Positions 1-33,300 of a stretch of 64,000 bases of DNA are shown here, piece after piece. The translations under genes were made by a program, and so were the position numbers. The first letter of the stretch is position 1. Each line of letters begins with the position of its first letter. The notes beneath the pieces were generated by a model that was not told the DNA's origin, did not search any database, and worked only from the letters and a program-made list of their open reading frames with translations. The stretch comes from Semisulcospira habei (lineage: Eukaryota; Mollusca; Gastropoda; Semisulcospiridae). The stretch is taken from the NCBI GenBank assembly GCA_036245525.1, contig BTPG01000005.1, positions 182,266,245 to 182,330,244 on the forward strand, given 5' to 3'.

Positions 1-168
1 CCCACGCCCAACCCCCTTACTAGGAGGACCAGGGGTTTTCTGTCGGGGTCACCTTCCCTTAGACCATGTTGGTTCACGGCACCTTATTTCATTCGGTGCA
101 CCCCTCTCACGAGGGACCCCCTATCCACCACCCAGGGGACGCGCCTCAACGCCGTATGGTCCCAGCGC
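1..168 (-). mobile_element. 5' end of an RTE-like LINE, cut by the window edge
   Basis: Read on the minus strand, this stretch matches the first ~170 bp of the RTE-like LINE at 51294-54591 (51298 to about 51465) with few substitutions. Similarity begins at the CGCGCTGGGACCATA segment and runs off the left edge, so the coding part lies outside the window. Only 5' untranslated sequence is present. Confidence 0.85.
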
Positions 169-1495
169 GAGGAGAATAGTCTATACTGAGCAGCAAAAGC
201 AACGCGGCGTTCGGAAACATACGTAGTGAATTCACTGAATGATCCAAGTGACATCGCATTTCTTGAGCTTCAGTGTCAGTATACGTACAAGTTGTAGCGT
301 GGTGACTGAGGTGTTTCTTACACCAGACTGAAGTACTTGTGCACGCTGGGCCCGACCGCCGCCAGCCCGTAGTAAGTGTACATCACCACCCCCCACTAAA
401 AATTATTTTCTAACGGCGCTAAGCAATTTGCACCTACTGCAAGTACAAAGAGAAATTGGAAGTTTTGGCATGAGTAGAGTTTCTTTTCTCTAGTATCTCC
501 TAGTCAGGGGCGTGAAACTCTTGCCATAACTTCAGTCTTCTCTCCCTGTGTTGTAAGCAGAATTTTGTCAGCCCGCAGGGCTTCCGTTTTAGTGCGTCTG
601 TACGTCTCTGACTGACGCACTAAAACTCAAAATCACGTACTGAAAATGTAACTAAGGGGTAGTCAGACACACTAAAATTCAGTGCATCTGCGTCCGAGGC
701 GCGTTATCCTTGCGCCACCGTGCGTACCCTAACAGAGGTCGGTGACAGTCGTTCTATTTTTAGCGATGAGTTGGTTCGTTTAGCCTCTCGCTTAGTCGCG
801 GCTGCGTTCAGAATCGACCTGACTCAGGGGTCCGTGCGAGTGTAACTGGACGGGCAAACTGTTAGTTTACGTGAAGTGTCAGGTTGTTACAAAGTGCGCG
901 CTACGTGTTGAACGCGTTACTTGCTGTGACGCCACCACTCATAGTCTTATGGCATACGGCATCGTGCTTTTCACTTTGTTCGATCTTGAACGAAGTTGTA
1001 AATGGCGGAGAAAAAGCAAAGGAAGCTGCAATGCCTCGGATTCTTCAATCCGGCACCGTCTGATCAGTCTTAATCGCTTAGAACAAAGTTCCACTTCGAC
1101 ACCGCCGTCTCCATCGACAAGCGACAGTACCAGAAATGACATCCCTGGGCCGTGTGTGGCACCGCCACTGCCAGTTTCACAGTGGCTGCCTGTATTTCCA
1201 TGGCTAAAGCACGACGGCACACGGCCGGATGACATGCGCAATTATTATGCATGGAGGCAAACGCAAAAAAGCAAGTGAAGAAATTTGAACAGAAATAAGT
1301 TTGTCAGGTCATTTTTTATCGTGGTCGATCCAGTCTTCTGGTACACAGTTATAGGGCTCAGGAAGTTCCCCGCCGCGTTGCCTAGCAGCGTCGGCGCATC
1401 AGCCGCCATCTTAAGAGGATAGAATAGTCTTAAGATAGTAGCGAAGTAGTGTTTCAACACGTTTTAATTCATGTTTCTTTCTCTTTGGAATGAAC
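169..1495. other. intergenic, no gene recognised
   Basis: No convincing coding exon or RNA gene was seen. The open frames at 871-1278 and their opposite-strand counterparts have no recognisable domain. A short segment at about 690-730 (minus strand) resembles the head of a tRNA-derived SINE, but no B box follows it. Confidence 0.5.
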
Positions 1496-2029
1496 AACAA
1501 GATGGGATGAACTATAATCCACAAAGTCCCTTCTGTATGAGAGCTGTCCTCGCTATCAATGGTCTCTACCTTTTGTCTTTGACCTTATTCTGATGTTGAA
1601 TTATCTCCTATTGAAAAAGTCTGCCAATGCGGCAGCGAGTCACAAGGGGCGCAGGACATACGTGTCATTGATTTGTCAAACGTCATTTGTCATGACGTAA
1701 GTTTTAGTTTTTATGTAATTTTATATTTTACGTGATGAGCTACACTTTCGCTTCATAGGCTTGAGAAAATGGTGACAAAACTAGAACTTCACGGTTCAAT
1801 TTTAGTCTTGCTATAATTTGTGTAAAAGCAGGTTTGACTTTACCTAGCTACATAATATACTAAGTACACGGGTCACCTGCATGCTCTTCTGAAAGCGCCG
1901 CGTCGATGTGTGTATGTGCGTGTGTGTTAGTGCGTGCATGTGCACGCGCTCCAAACATCTCCAAGGGGCCATAGATCCTCATGCGCCTGGAGGGTGCATG
2001 AAGATCTATTCCTCCTGGAGATGCGCGCA

Positions 2030-2165
<136 letters not shown>

Positions 2166-2273
2166 GAGAATGACGTTATATTTAGAGTATTAAGTCAGTG
2201 TCTGCGTGGTGACGGAGTTGCCTCTTTTTGACGTCACCGCCACTGTCTGACTTTCTCTAAAGGTAAAGTTGGT

Positions 2274-2275
<2 letters not shown>

Positions 2276-2306
<31 letters not shown>
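2276..2306. repeat. poly-T run
   Basis: Uninterrupted T homopolymer of about 30 bases with no recognisable SINE body beside it. Confidence 0.9.
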
Positions 2307-2309
<3 letters not shown>

Positions 2310-3129
2310 TGATTTAATTCTTTTCTGAAAAGAATAAATTTTTACTAAAGAAGTTGAAAGGATACAAAGCTGGCTTACGAACTCGTCCAATGTCTTTCTC
2401 CAAACTAGCTATATGCAAACGTTCAAGTTAGCAAAAATTACGGACTCTAATCTGGGTCAACCGATTTCCTATAAACGGTTATGTCTTTAATTACAATTTG
2501 CTCGGAGGCTCTTTTAGCCACCCACTTAAGAAAGTGTTTCGCCATGTTTCAGTCTTGTGTGTACAGAAATATCGGAGATTCTCTTGTTTACATACATATG
2601 CACACACGTACATGCATACATACATACGCGCATACGGCGCTTCGCGCCAAATGTACTTTCAACAGCGAGGTTAACGTAACTAGACATGACGTAATTTTTT
2701 TTATATTGTTACTTCAATTGCCGGTTAGAGGTTTAGCCTGCCCGCCTTTGACATCATGGACATGCTATTAAATTCGCCCCTCCACGACCCGGCCGCCGTC
2801 CCGGCTACAAAGTCTCTTCTATAAATAGAAGGGACTTAAAACAGATTCTGGTTAGACTGACCTTTCCTACGGTGATTGGAAGACTTGCTGTTATTGCCTA
2901 TAGCACGTCAGGACTGACTTCCTGAAATTGTCCTGACAGCGATTTCCCTACTTGTACTGTAGGCCTTATCGGCGAATCCTCTCAAGATGGCCGCCACGAC
3001 TAGCGTGATGACGTCATCTTCCCGAGCCCTCTCACGGGCTAGGCAAAAGCTCTAAAATGGAGAAATACGTCTTTCGGGTTAAATGGGTTGAAACCAACTT
3101 TTGAGTACATCAGTTCTCTCTCTCTCTCT

Positions 3130-3130
3130 A

Positions 3131-3208
<78 letters not shown>
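3130..3208. repeat. (AC)n microsatellite
   Basis: About 38 AC units, followed by imperfect AC-rich sequence to about 3255. Smaller AC and AG tracts occur at 3375-3395 and 3450-3465. Confidence 0.95.
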
Positions 3209-3210
<2 letters not shown>

Positions 3211-3904
3211 TCACACACACACTGCACACACACTGTCACTGACGCACACACTCTGAGACAAGTCAGACTTGGGTTGTCGGTCTGAATTCAGCAGGAAAGG
3301 CTATTATATTTTCTGTTACAATACATTATCAAATGATATACAAATAAATACATATGTATGTGTTTTTCACTGTGTGTGAGAGAGAGAGAGGGGGAGACAG
3401 GCTCAGTTTGCACGATAGCTCACCAGTTAAACAATCAGTTTCATGGAAAGGACACACACACACACTGTCACAACAAATTTAAAGAGGAGAGAGCGAAATG
3501 AGTTTATTTATTTTAAAGAACATACAGATGATGCGGGTTTTTTTCTTAAATAAAATTAAATTTGCGGACTCTGTATAGCCTTTTATGCTCAGATGGGGGT
3601 CTATGTACCCTCTAAAATTTATACCTGGGGGTCTACAGACCCTTTAACCTGTTGTGAAAACAGAAGCCCTGGCCCGTCATTGGCTACTGGTTGGAAGGAA
3701 AAGAGTTACAGCGGCAACATTCTCCGATCCAAAGTCAGTGTAACCTGTTACTGATCAGTCGCGGTCAGTTATTCCACATACACACTACCGCAGTTCTGCA
3801 CCTACTGTTAGCTGGTGATTCTAGACAGCCACCCGGCGTTAGGTAGCTAAACTTTGAGAGTTAATCTCTAAAGTGCTACTGGCGACACCGTTGGGCGGTA
3901 GACG

Positions 3905-4137
3905 TTCAACCCCTTCGCTGCCAGCGATTACGACTTGCAAGTCTGCACACTGACCTACATTCGCGTGAAGACCACAGATGTAAATAGGACACAAAAAAAA
4001 AAAACAATAGGCGTGAAGAACACAGGACTAACAAGAGACATAAACCCTCATGAGCCCCCGCGACTGCGGGGGCTCATGAGGGTTTATGTCTCTTGCAGAT
4101 GGGTAGCGTTCGCCTTGCCCCGGCAGTTATGGGGTTA
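3905..4137. mobile_element. TTAA hairpin MITE, family M4
   Basis: A near-perfect hairpin at 4031-4096 (AAGAGACATAAACCCTCATG and its complement around a GCGACTGC loop) sits inside longer flanks. The flanks start with CAACCCCTTCGCTGCCAG and end with CGGCAGTTATGGGGTTAA. The same architecture recurs at 14820-15045. A TTAA is present at the right end (4134-4137). No coding capacity. Confidence 0.75.
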
Positions 4138-4230
4138 AGTGTTAATCTACTCTTATCCAACGAAACCTGTTATCAGCCTCGGGCGGTCAGTTCTTCCACA
4201 CTCACACTGTGTAAATGAGCGTTAGGCTGG

Positions 4231-4556
4231 CAACCGACTTCAGCCAGTACTGCCTGGCACCTGTACAGTCCGTTAAGCCAGTACTACCTGGCACCTGTAC
4301 AGTCCGTTAAGCCAGTACTGCCTGGCACCTGTACAGTCCGTTAAGCCAGTACTACCTGGCACCTGTACAGTCCGTTGAGCCAGTACTACCTGGCACCTGT
4401 ACAGTCCGTTAAGCCAGTACTACCTGGCACCTGTACAGTGCGTTAAGCCAGTACTACCTGGCACCTGTACAGTGCGTTAAGCCAGTACTACCTGGCACCT
4501 GTACAGTCCGTTAAGCCAGTACTACCTGGCACCTGTACAGTCCGTTAAGCCACCTA
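4231..4556. repeat. 34-bp tandem array (about 9 copies)
   Basis: The unit contains GTTAAGCCAGTACTACCTGG followed by CACCTGTACAGTCC. It repeats about nine times with one or two substitutions per copy. Each unit carries a GTTAAGC, so the array offers repeated TTAA tetramers. The last TTAA is also the left edge of the MITE that follows. Confidence 0.95.
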
Positions 4557-4759
4557 ACCCCAAGCTCCCATTTCCACATATTTTGAAGGTGTCGCCTAAT
4601 GACTATGTACCAGTCGCAGGAGATGGATCGACTATGATAATTCAAGGGTAGTGCCAGATTAGCTTGGCGCCTAATGGCGCCAAGCTAATCTGACACTACT
4701 CTTGAATTATCATGGTCGATCCATCTCCTGCTGTAGGGACACGGGGCTGAAAGGGTTAA
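4545..4759. mobile_element. TTAA hairpin MITE, family M1
   Basis: Palindromic element with the M1 core: ATAATTCAAGGGTAGTGCCA, then GATTAGCTTGGCGCC, then its complement, with outer arms running to TTAA on both sides. The left terminal repeat has decayed relative to the M1 consensus. Its left TTAA is the last one of the 34-bp array. Confidence 0.8.
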
Positions 4760-4974
4760 CTCAAACTGTACACTTGGTCACGTCGGGCGGAAGTAATGCG
4801 TATAATCGTTGATTGATGTTCTCGTGCAACGTCCCAACTGACATTTTGGCGCAAATCATGTTTTGATGCGGTTTTTTCCGAAGAAATCTGGAATCTGTAC
4901 ATAGCTCAAGAGGCCAACCATCTTGTAAAGAAAACCTTTGACGACATATTCCAACCAAGACATAAACCCAAAAT

Positions 4975-5220
4975 CCGGGGGGGGGGGGGGAGGGGGGGCT
5001 GTCGGGCTCTACCCCCCCCCCCCCTAGACACCCCTGGATACGCCAAAGACTTTGGCGTTAAAATTAACAAAGATTTCAAAAACGCAAACCTGCAGCCTAT
5101 GGCAGGGTAGGGGTTAATGAAATTAAGGTAAACGCACAGGTGAATATTTAGGAAAAAGCTCTATAAAATAAATATCAACACATACAAATCCTCCCCCCCT
5201 CCCCCCCCCCCCCCCCCCCC
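4975..5220. repeat. poly-G and poly-C tracts
   Basis: Homopolymer G at about 4977-4990 and C runs at about 5012-5024 and 5192-5220, interleaved with unremarkable sequence. Similar runs recur at 5500-5620 and 6735-6760. No gene recognised. Confidence 0.8.
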
Positions 5221-5769
5221 ATGGACCTTTTTAACGGATATGTTACCACAGAACATGCCCGTCTTTTTCACTGGATACACACACAAGGGACACAACCAGC
5301 AGTTCTCAGCAACACTAAAGTTTTGACTACGCAAATATAATTTTTTACATAAAAATGAAAACACTGGTGAAAAAACTGAAACAAACATGAGACAAGATGC
5401 TTAGGAAAGTAACATTTATTTTGTCATCACATAATTTGTAAATAAACTAAACGACCAATAACAGTTTAAACCATTTCAGGGGCTGATCTTGCAGAAGGGG
5501 GGGGGGGTATCCTAAGTGTTTTGACCCCCCACCCACCCACCCAAAATTGTTTAAAATGCTATAACAAAGTCCCTTTATGGGGTGTTTGGACCTCCCCCCC
5601 CCCCCTCCCCACCACCACCACCCTTCCGATTTGAATTTTTGGCGATCAAAGAAGGTCTAGAGTCGGGGAGGCCTTTTGTGTCAGGTTGAAGGTCCGAAAC
5701 AAAAAGTTGGAACGCCACCCCTTCCCACCCCCAACCCCCTCCCCCTCGAGGTAAATGATCTGCCCCTGC

Positions 5770-5974
5770 ATTTAGCCCTGACGCACTACAGCAGGAGATG
5801 GCTCGAAAATGATAATTCAAGGGTAGCGCCAGATTAGCTTGGCGCCTGAAGGTGCTAAGCTAATCTTGTACCGCCCCTGTCCTTGAATTATCATGGTCGA
5901 TCCACCTCCTGTAACTGATACACATTCGTTAAATGATAATTTTGGAAATACAGCATTGGGACTAAACGTGTTAA
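5770..5974. mobile_element. TTAA hairpin MITE, family M1 (diverged)
   Basis: The M1 core palindrome spans 5805-5905 with mismatches in the right arm. Outer arms begin TTTAGCCCTG and end GGGACTAAACGTGTTAA. The left TTAA has decayed. Confidence 0.7.
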
Positions 5975-6823
5975 TTTATTTTCTTATCACGTCTTTTGTC
6001 AGCTCGTAGGAAGCAAACCTCAACATGCATCGCCGTTAAAAAATAAATATTAAAAAAAAAAACACCCGAAAGAAGTCATTCTGTATCAGGCACAAGAACG
6101 TCTGCTGGACTGTGATTTTGGACCCTACGGCTTTCAGTCGCAAGGTCCAAACTCACAGACCAGAACATGCTTCCATCTGTAAGGTTCAAATTCACGGACC
6201 AGCGTACACGTCAGGGAACAGATTTGTTTTCAGGAAATGGTCTTGGCTCGAAACTTGATCTGTGCCTTGTTCAGTCTACAGTTGCAATCACTGAAACAAA
6301 ACAATACCAAAGCTCTCAGAAGTCTTACAGAGACAAGTCATTCAGTGATTGATTGATTGATTGAATAAATGAATGAATGAGTCAACAATTAAAGTAATAA
6401 TAAATAAATAAAAGTGCATAGCCAATTTTTTAACAAGACCATAAAACAAAGACTAAATATGAGAGTTTCTGTGTCACACACACACACACACGCTCACTCA
6501 CTCACAAGCACTTAATGAAAACTACCATAGTCCTTAAACTGCATATTTGTACAAATTTCCAGATGGTTGTGAATATTCTATTCTATTTCAAAAGCCCAAA
6601 TCTGACTTAAAGGAACCTGTCGTCATATCACTGCTGTGGAGTTTCATGAACGAAAACTAAAGTAGCAATTAACCAATCATATCACAGAAGACTCTCACTA
6701 CAACATAACAGCGGAAACTAATGAGAGGGACCATTCCCCCCCCCCCACCCCCCCCCCTCAAAATAATATGCTGGGTTTTTTTCAAAACAATCAGAGACTG
6801 CCGAAATCGGCATACAGTCTCCT

Positions 6824-6904
6824 TTAACTCTTTCGAGACGTGCCGCCTATGGATATGCGGCGATTCGCCGCGTATCCGTAGGCGGCACGTCTCGAATGAG
6901 TTAA
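6824..6904. mobile_element. TTAA hairpin MITE, family M6
   Basis: A short palindrome with arms CGAGACGTGCCGCCTA and complement around a TATGCGGCGATTCGCCG centre, exactly bounded by TTAA at 6824-6827 and 6901-6904. A second copy is at 14765-14823. Confidence 0.75.
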
Positions 6905-7087
6905 CCACTGTTTGACGCCGGGCTACTGACGATACCGCTCGACGCGGGAACCGCCGGCAGACTACGCGCACGTAAACTACGCGGCGCTAGTAGTTTTCCG
7001 CCGAACGGTATTGCCAGTCAAAGGGAGTAACCGCCTGGGCATGCAGCCATTGGTACTCAGTGTGAACACATTAATATAATATATTAT

Positions 7088-7196
7088 GGGCTCGATGATA
7101 GTAGCTTTGACTAATGCAAATCCACTGCGCCACCGCGTGCGCGCCAGCGCCTATGTCTGGCGCTGGCGCAGTGGATTTGCATTAGTCATCGAGCCC
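7088..7196. repeat. long hairpin
   Basis: The right arm (7157-7196) is the complement of the left arm over TGACTAATGCAAATCCACTG and its CGCC extension. The outer ends are GGGCTCGATGA and TCATCGAGCCC. The left arm carries a short insertion. No TTAA at its borders. Confidence 0.85.
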
Positions 7197-7457
7197 TTAT
7201 GTGTGAACGGGTGGCTGCACGCCGAACGGGGGTAAAATTGTTAAAATGAGCTGCGAGATATACAGTAGTGAGAGAAAAAAAGAAAGAAAAAAAAAAATAG
7301 GCACATGATGCATACACAGAACTGATACATGCGGATGATGCATGCCACGCTAAAGTAATACTGTTACATGAATCACTTGGAACTTCAGTGAGAACATGAT
7401 AATGCTTGGAGTAGATACATAATATGACCAATCGCCAGTGTTGACTCATAAGTTCCC

Positions 7458-7549
7458 GGCGCCCCACATCAATAGCTGCGAAAGTGTCGTATAGCGTTGC
7501 CGCCGGCAACGCTATACGACACTTTCGCAGCTATTGATGCGGGAGCGCC
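7458..7549. repeat. near-perfect 45-bp-arm palindrome
   Basis: The arms meet head-on at about 7502. They pair without interruption over about 38 nt (including TATAGCGTTGC and ACTTTCGCAGCTATTGAT) and then with two mismatches to the GGCGC/GCGCC ends. There is essentially no loop. Confidence 0.9.
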
Positions 7550-7902
7550 TGGAATGATGCGTCAAGGATGGGAACTATCATAACGGTTATATCTAACTTT
7601 GTTTAGAACACAACATAGAGCATAAACAAACAAACAAGCAAACAAACAAGCAAACAAACAAATGTAAGCAACAGTTGTTTGCTGGTCTGTGATTTTGGAC
7701 CTTGTAACAATAAGGTCTACAACCACAAACCATATTATTGCATGGCAAAAACTTAAAAAAAAAAATACCATCACAATATTGAAGAAGCAAAAACGATTAC
7801 GGCAGATGCACTTCTTGTAAAAGGAAAACAGAAAGAAAAAAAAAAGAGAAGCAATTTTCATGCATGAAGAACAAAAACACATCAGAGGAGAAGTGAGTAG
7901 GA

Positions 7903-7960
7903 TTAACACTTTGGCTGGAATCACCTCGACCAAACGCGCTGCCGACAGCCAAAGGGTTAA
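7903..7960. mobile_element. TTAA hairpin MITE, family M2 (short)
   Basis: TTAACACTTTGGCTG at the left and CCGACAGCCAAAGGGTTAA at the right with a GGAATCACCTCG core. This is a shortened copy of the family best seen at 13433-13524. Confidence 0.7.
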
Positions 7961-8099
7961 CATGCCTCGAATAACAGGGGCGGTGAGGTGGAAGTGGAGG
8001 AAGACACAGGGAGGGTAGGGTGTATTAACAGTATTAAAAAAAGATCATAACCGCAGAACAAACAGGACTGTCGAGTCAAACAAGTGTAAACGTTAATCT

Positions 8100-8289
8100 G
8101 TTAGTCTGATCTGTGCCGAGACAATTTGAACACAACCCATCTGCAAGAGGGATAGATCCTCATGAGCTCTATGCCTCTTGCTGACATTACTTTGAATCCA
8201 TGTGTTCCTGGGACAGCCAGGGGTTTTTGTGTTGAGTTAATGGAGACTGTAAAAACATAGTCTGCGTCAGCTGGCACTGACGGGGTTAA
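8100..8289. mobile_element. MITE, family M4 (diverged)
   Basis: Shares CATCTGCAAGAGGGATAGAT and CCTCATGAGCTC with family M4, and ends in GACGGGGTTAA. Much of the right arm of the central hairpin is lost. Confidence 0.6.
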
Positions 8290-8654
8290 ACCAACCACAC
8301 AAAAACCCAAAGAAACCGTCGGACCACACCCACGCACGCACACACAGCTTGCCATCCACCTCTGAAAACATGCAAACTAAAACATTGTTTTCTCTTTAAG
8401 TGTACTTACTCCACCCGTTTTCATAGGGGCACCACCACTTTCAAAGTCCAATTTGCAATTTTATTTCATCAGTTCAAGGTGCCTTTGGCTTTTTTTTTAG
8501 GGGTGGGGGTTGTTTGGTTTTTCATCAAATTCCAATTTCTGTGGTTTTCGTCAGTTTCCCAATCCTCGTGTTTCTCTTCCATTTCATATTCCCCCTTCGT
8601 CTGTCTCTGGTGTCAGATTCCTGCTGTTTGTTTGTTTTTTATCAATCCACACTC

Positions 8655-8691
8655 CCCCCCCCCGCCCCCCCCCCCCCCCCCCCCCCCCCCC
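8655..8691. repeat. poly-C tract
   Basis: C-rich homopolymer run broken by one G. It creates the proline-rich open frames seen here, which are not credible genes. Confidence 0.9.
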
Positions 8692-9002
8692 GTCTTCAGT
8701 CCTCACTGCGGTCACATTTCTGTTGCGTGTCATCTTCCGTGTTCGTCTGGCTGTTGGTGGATTTCATGTTTATGGTCACCGATTTATCTCCTTGCATCTA
8801 GTTCAAGTTGTCAGAACGTCTACGTACCTTCTGTGACTTTTCATCAGAACAAATCCAGCTCAAGAAGGTGACTGTCAACTTGCCAAGCGTGTAACTTGAA
8901 ATGCCAACAAATACGCAACCAAAAACGTTCCAAGCGTGTTTCTCTGCTTGTTGGTTCCTTTGGGTTTTTTCTTCATTGTTCTATACCCTGAGTTTTTCAT
9001 TA

Positions 9003-9079
9003 CGGTTTGTGTGTGGTGTGGTGTGGTGTTGTGTTGTGTTCATTTTGTGTGTGTATGGTGTGGTGTGGTGTGTGTGGTG

Positions 9080-9163
<84 letters not shown>

Positions 9164-9180
9164 CTGCGCGTGTCTGTGTG
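9003..9180. repeat. (TG)n microsatellite with GGTGT preamble
   Basis: GTGTGGTGTGGTG-type sequence grades into about 38 TG units between 9085 and 9163. It ends just before a MITE. Confidence 0.95.
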
Positions 9181-9186
9181 CACAAT

Positions 9187-9382
9187 TTAACCCATGTAAC
9201 CCCACGGCCACATTTCCCAAATTTTGGAGGTGACGCCTAAGGACTAGTTGAGAATGATAATTCAAGGGTAGTGCCAGATTAGCTTGGCGCCTGATGGCGC
9301 CAAGCTAATCTAGCACTACCCTTGAATTTTCACGGTCGATGCGTCTCCTGCTGTGGAGCCACGTTGGGGCTAAATGGGTTAA
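9187..9382. mobile_element. TTAA hairpin MITE, family M1
   Basis: A textbook copy: TTAACCCATGTAACCCCACG at the left, GGGGCTAAATGGGTTAA at the right, and a long central palindrome (ATAATTCAAGGGTAGTGCCA and complement). It ends 12 bp beyond the ARMH1 stop codon, so it probably lies within the ARMH1 3' UTR, which it would supply with a long stem-loop. Confidence 0.85.
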
Positions 9383-9394
9383 CATCCCTCCGTA

Positions 9395-30159
<20,765 letters not shown>

Positions 30160-30359
30160 ATGGCGGACCTGCCGTTCAAGTACAGTATTCATTTCCCAGA
30201 CACCGATAGCCCTAAAGAAGACGACGATGAGAGGCATTCTTTCGAGATCATAGACAAGTGTGAAGCGGAAAGTGTCACGCCGGTTGTCATCCTTTTGGGA
30301 TGGGCTGGGTGTCAGGAAAAACACCTCGCTAAGTACACTCCGATGTACGAAAAGAAAGG
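30160..30359 (+). CDS. TMEM53: TMEM53 exon 1
   Basis: Encodes MADLPFKYSIHFPDTDSP to YTPMYEKKG. The acidic DSPKEDDDE stretch precedes the conserved PVVILLGWAGC core. Donor GG|GTGAGTGG. Confidence 0.93.
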
Positions 30360-33300
30360 GTGAGTGGAATCTCGTGGAAACGGAGTAGTGGCAAACTCAT
30401 GGAGTGCGCTTTGACTAGCTATCTCTTGAGCCAAGTGTATGGATTGTGCCGACATTGCAAGGTATTCTAGCCATTTGCTTAGGCATACCACTTGTCTGCC
30501 TGTGCTTGACTAATTCTACACATTCACTAGTGTAAGAGTAGGCTAGAAGAAGTGTAGGACAGAGTTGAAAATGTTGCAGCCGAAACTAGCTTAGTACTAT
30601 CACTGATATTGACTCATTTACTTTTCATTGTGTCAGTTTTTTTTTTTTTTGTTTTTTTTTTACCCATGTAGCCATGAAGCTCTGCAGCAGGAGATGGGAT
30701 GACCATGATAATCAAGAGTAGTGCCAGATTAGCGTGACACCTGATAGCACCAAGCTGATCAGACACTGGCGATCCATCTCTTGGAACTGGTACATAATCT
30801 TTAGGTGACACCTACAGAATTTAGGAAATATGGCCATGGGGTTAACCCTTTTAGCCCCAAGGTCCCATTTCTCAAATTTTAGAGGTGTTTCCTAAAAACT
30901 ATGTACCAGTTGCAGGAGATGGCTTGACCATGATAATTCAAGGGCAGTGCCAGATTAGCTTGGCGCCTGAAGGCGCCAAGCTAATCTGGCACTACTCTTG
31001 AATCATCATGGTCAAGCCATCTCCTGCTGTAGGGATCCAGGGCTAAAAGGGTTAATGTGGATCTGTAGCTATTGACAGAGGAACATCTGCCAGCTACATT
31101 CAACTAGGACAGGAGTGTTGCACCAGAGTGTAACGTTTGTTTTACAGGCTTTCCAATAAGGATTTCAAACTGTCTATCCTCAGCCACATACAGCCTGACA
31201 GAAACTCCATTTCAGGTGCTCTACAGTCAGTCATGTCCTTAAATATCAGCTGGGACAAGTACATTTATAAGTACTGGTCACAAGGCTGTGTGTGTATATG
31301 CACCAACAAGAGTACAAGGGGCTGGGGTGGGATTAGGTTTATGACATCATGTAACCTCCAAAAATTGTGGCTCTGTAAACATTCAAGTACGGTTCATCTG
31401 ACACTGCAGAAAAACACAAAACCGGCCTCTGTGTTCTAAAATGACTGGACGCTTCTTCTTGTTTGTTTCCTCAAAAACATTACCGATGCCATTACTACAA
31501 GGAACAACCTATAGCTAGCGTAATTTTAGCCCAAAAACTTACGATGTGTACCTCTAGGGCCAGGGGAGGCCACCAGGGGTGCCGTGACCTGGTACCCGGG
31601 TAGCCTCCCTTCCTACCCGTTACGGGTAACTGCCCGGGCAGCCAAGCCACACCAGTTCTTTCCTTTAGCTTGCAGCGTATAGACGTGTTTTCTTAGCCCT
31701 CTGCTGTGTATGGCAAGCTGAACTTGTATCTTCGTCAGTGGAATTCGTTCCTGGCCTGTGCTTTCGCCTTGCCTTGGAACTTTCTGGCCTTGTGTGTACC
31801 GATGGCTGTGTATGGTTCAAGCTGAACTTGTGTCTTCGTCAATGGAATTCGTTCCCAGCCTGTGCTTTCGCCTTGCCTTGGAACTTTTCTGGTCTTGTGT
31901 GTACCGATGGCTGTGTATGGTTCAAGCTGAACTTGTATCTTCGTCAGTGGAATTCGTTCCCGGCCTGTGCTTTCGCCTTGCCTTGGGACTTTTCTGGCCT
32001 TGTGTGTACCGACGGCTGTGTATGGTTCAAGCTGAACTTGTTTCTTCGTCAGTGGAATTCATTCCCGGCCTGTGCTTCGCCTTGCCTTGGAACTTTTCTG
32101 GCCTTGTGTGCACCGACGGCTGTGTATGGTTCAAGAGTACTTGGACTTTCGACAGTGGCTTCGTTCCCGGCCTGTGCTGTCGCCTCGCCTTGGAACCTTC
32201 TGCCCGTGTTGTAGCGTAGGGTCGTGTTCGTAGACCTCTACTGTGCTGCCTACGGCTGTGTATGGTTCTTGGAGCCCTTCGACTTTTTGGGCCGTGGGGC
32301 CGGCCTTCGTCCCTCGTGGGAGCGCGGTCCTGCTCCGGTTCCGGTGCTTAGAGATTTCGGCTTGTGAGGTGCCTCGCGGACCCTTCGACCTGGCGCCCGG
32401 TGTGCTCCTGCTTCGGTTTCGCCGGTCAAGTTTGCCGTTGCGCGGACGGGACCTTCGTCGAGGACCCAGCCTTCCTCTTTTTGGATGCTTTTGGGCCTCT
32501 GCCGCGTGGGCGCTTCTTCTTCTTCTTCTTCTTCTTCTTCGATTACAGGTGCTACCTTCCCCTGCCCCTTGTGAGATGTCCAGGTAAGGTCTCGATGTTT
32601 GCCAGCGCCGTGCCTCTGACGGCGTGCACCAGCATCTTTTACTTTATCGTTGCTTGTTATTAAGAAAGCGATATTGCTCAGGACAGGGTGGTGGGGAAGG
32701 GTGAAAAGTGGTGCGCGGTTTTCATTTTAAGAAACGTGGCCTTCTGCTATGACCAGTCGCTTCGTTGTTTCACTCTATGTTGCAGTGGTCAAGTCCACAC
32801 CTGCACACGATGTGGCAACTTGCAGTGGCCGAGTGACAAGCATGCGGTCTACCTCCCCTGCGCTGGTTGTGCTTAGGGCCACTCCCGTGATGTCTGCGCT
32901 CTGGGTAGAGGACCTTGGGACACCCAGCTGCGGAGCCTACGGCGTGACAGTCGCCGCACCACCCGCAGCCACAAGCATGCTTCGGCCCCGGATCCAGCAG
33001 AAACGCACTTCGCTGCCGTTGGGGGACGGCACACAAAGGCTCCCCCCTTGCGCAGCCACTCGCCCGAGTCTGGTCCGCAGCGAGTCCGCTCGCCCCGCTC
33101 TGCGGAAAACAAAACCCCAACACTCTACGTTGGGGGACGCCTTTCTCCCCCCTTGCGCACCGGCTCACTCGAGCCAGGTCCGCAGTGAGCTAGCTCGCCC
33201 CGCCTTGCGGAACCCAAGCCTCACAAGTCCTGCGGCAGAACTGAACGCCGCTTCTCTCCGACGCCGGAAGAAGATAGATAAGAGACAAGAGAAGCCTCAG

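Noticed and set aside
686..735. tRNA-like A box on the minus strand (GGTGGCGCAAGGATAACGCG)
   Set aside because: No B box, no cloverleaf and no second copy here. Too weak for a tRNA or SINE call.
4231..4556. 34-bp repeats considered as a CRISPR array
   Set aside because: Units are directly tandem with no unique spacers, and the genome is eukaryotic.
31137..31439. Possible extra TMEM53 exon after a CAG at about 31147
   Set aside because: The 100-codon frame has no DUF829 similarity, and joining exon 1 directly to 39123 restores the family sequence in phase.
31738..32219. Two overlapping ~155-codon repetitive open frames
   Set aside because: Both come from the 105-bp tandem repeats in the DIRS leader. 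The unit length is a multiple of three, so any phase stays open.
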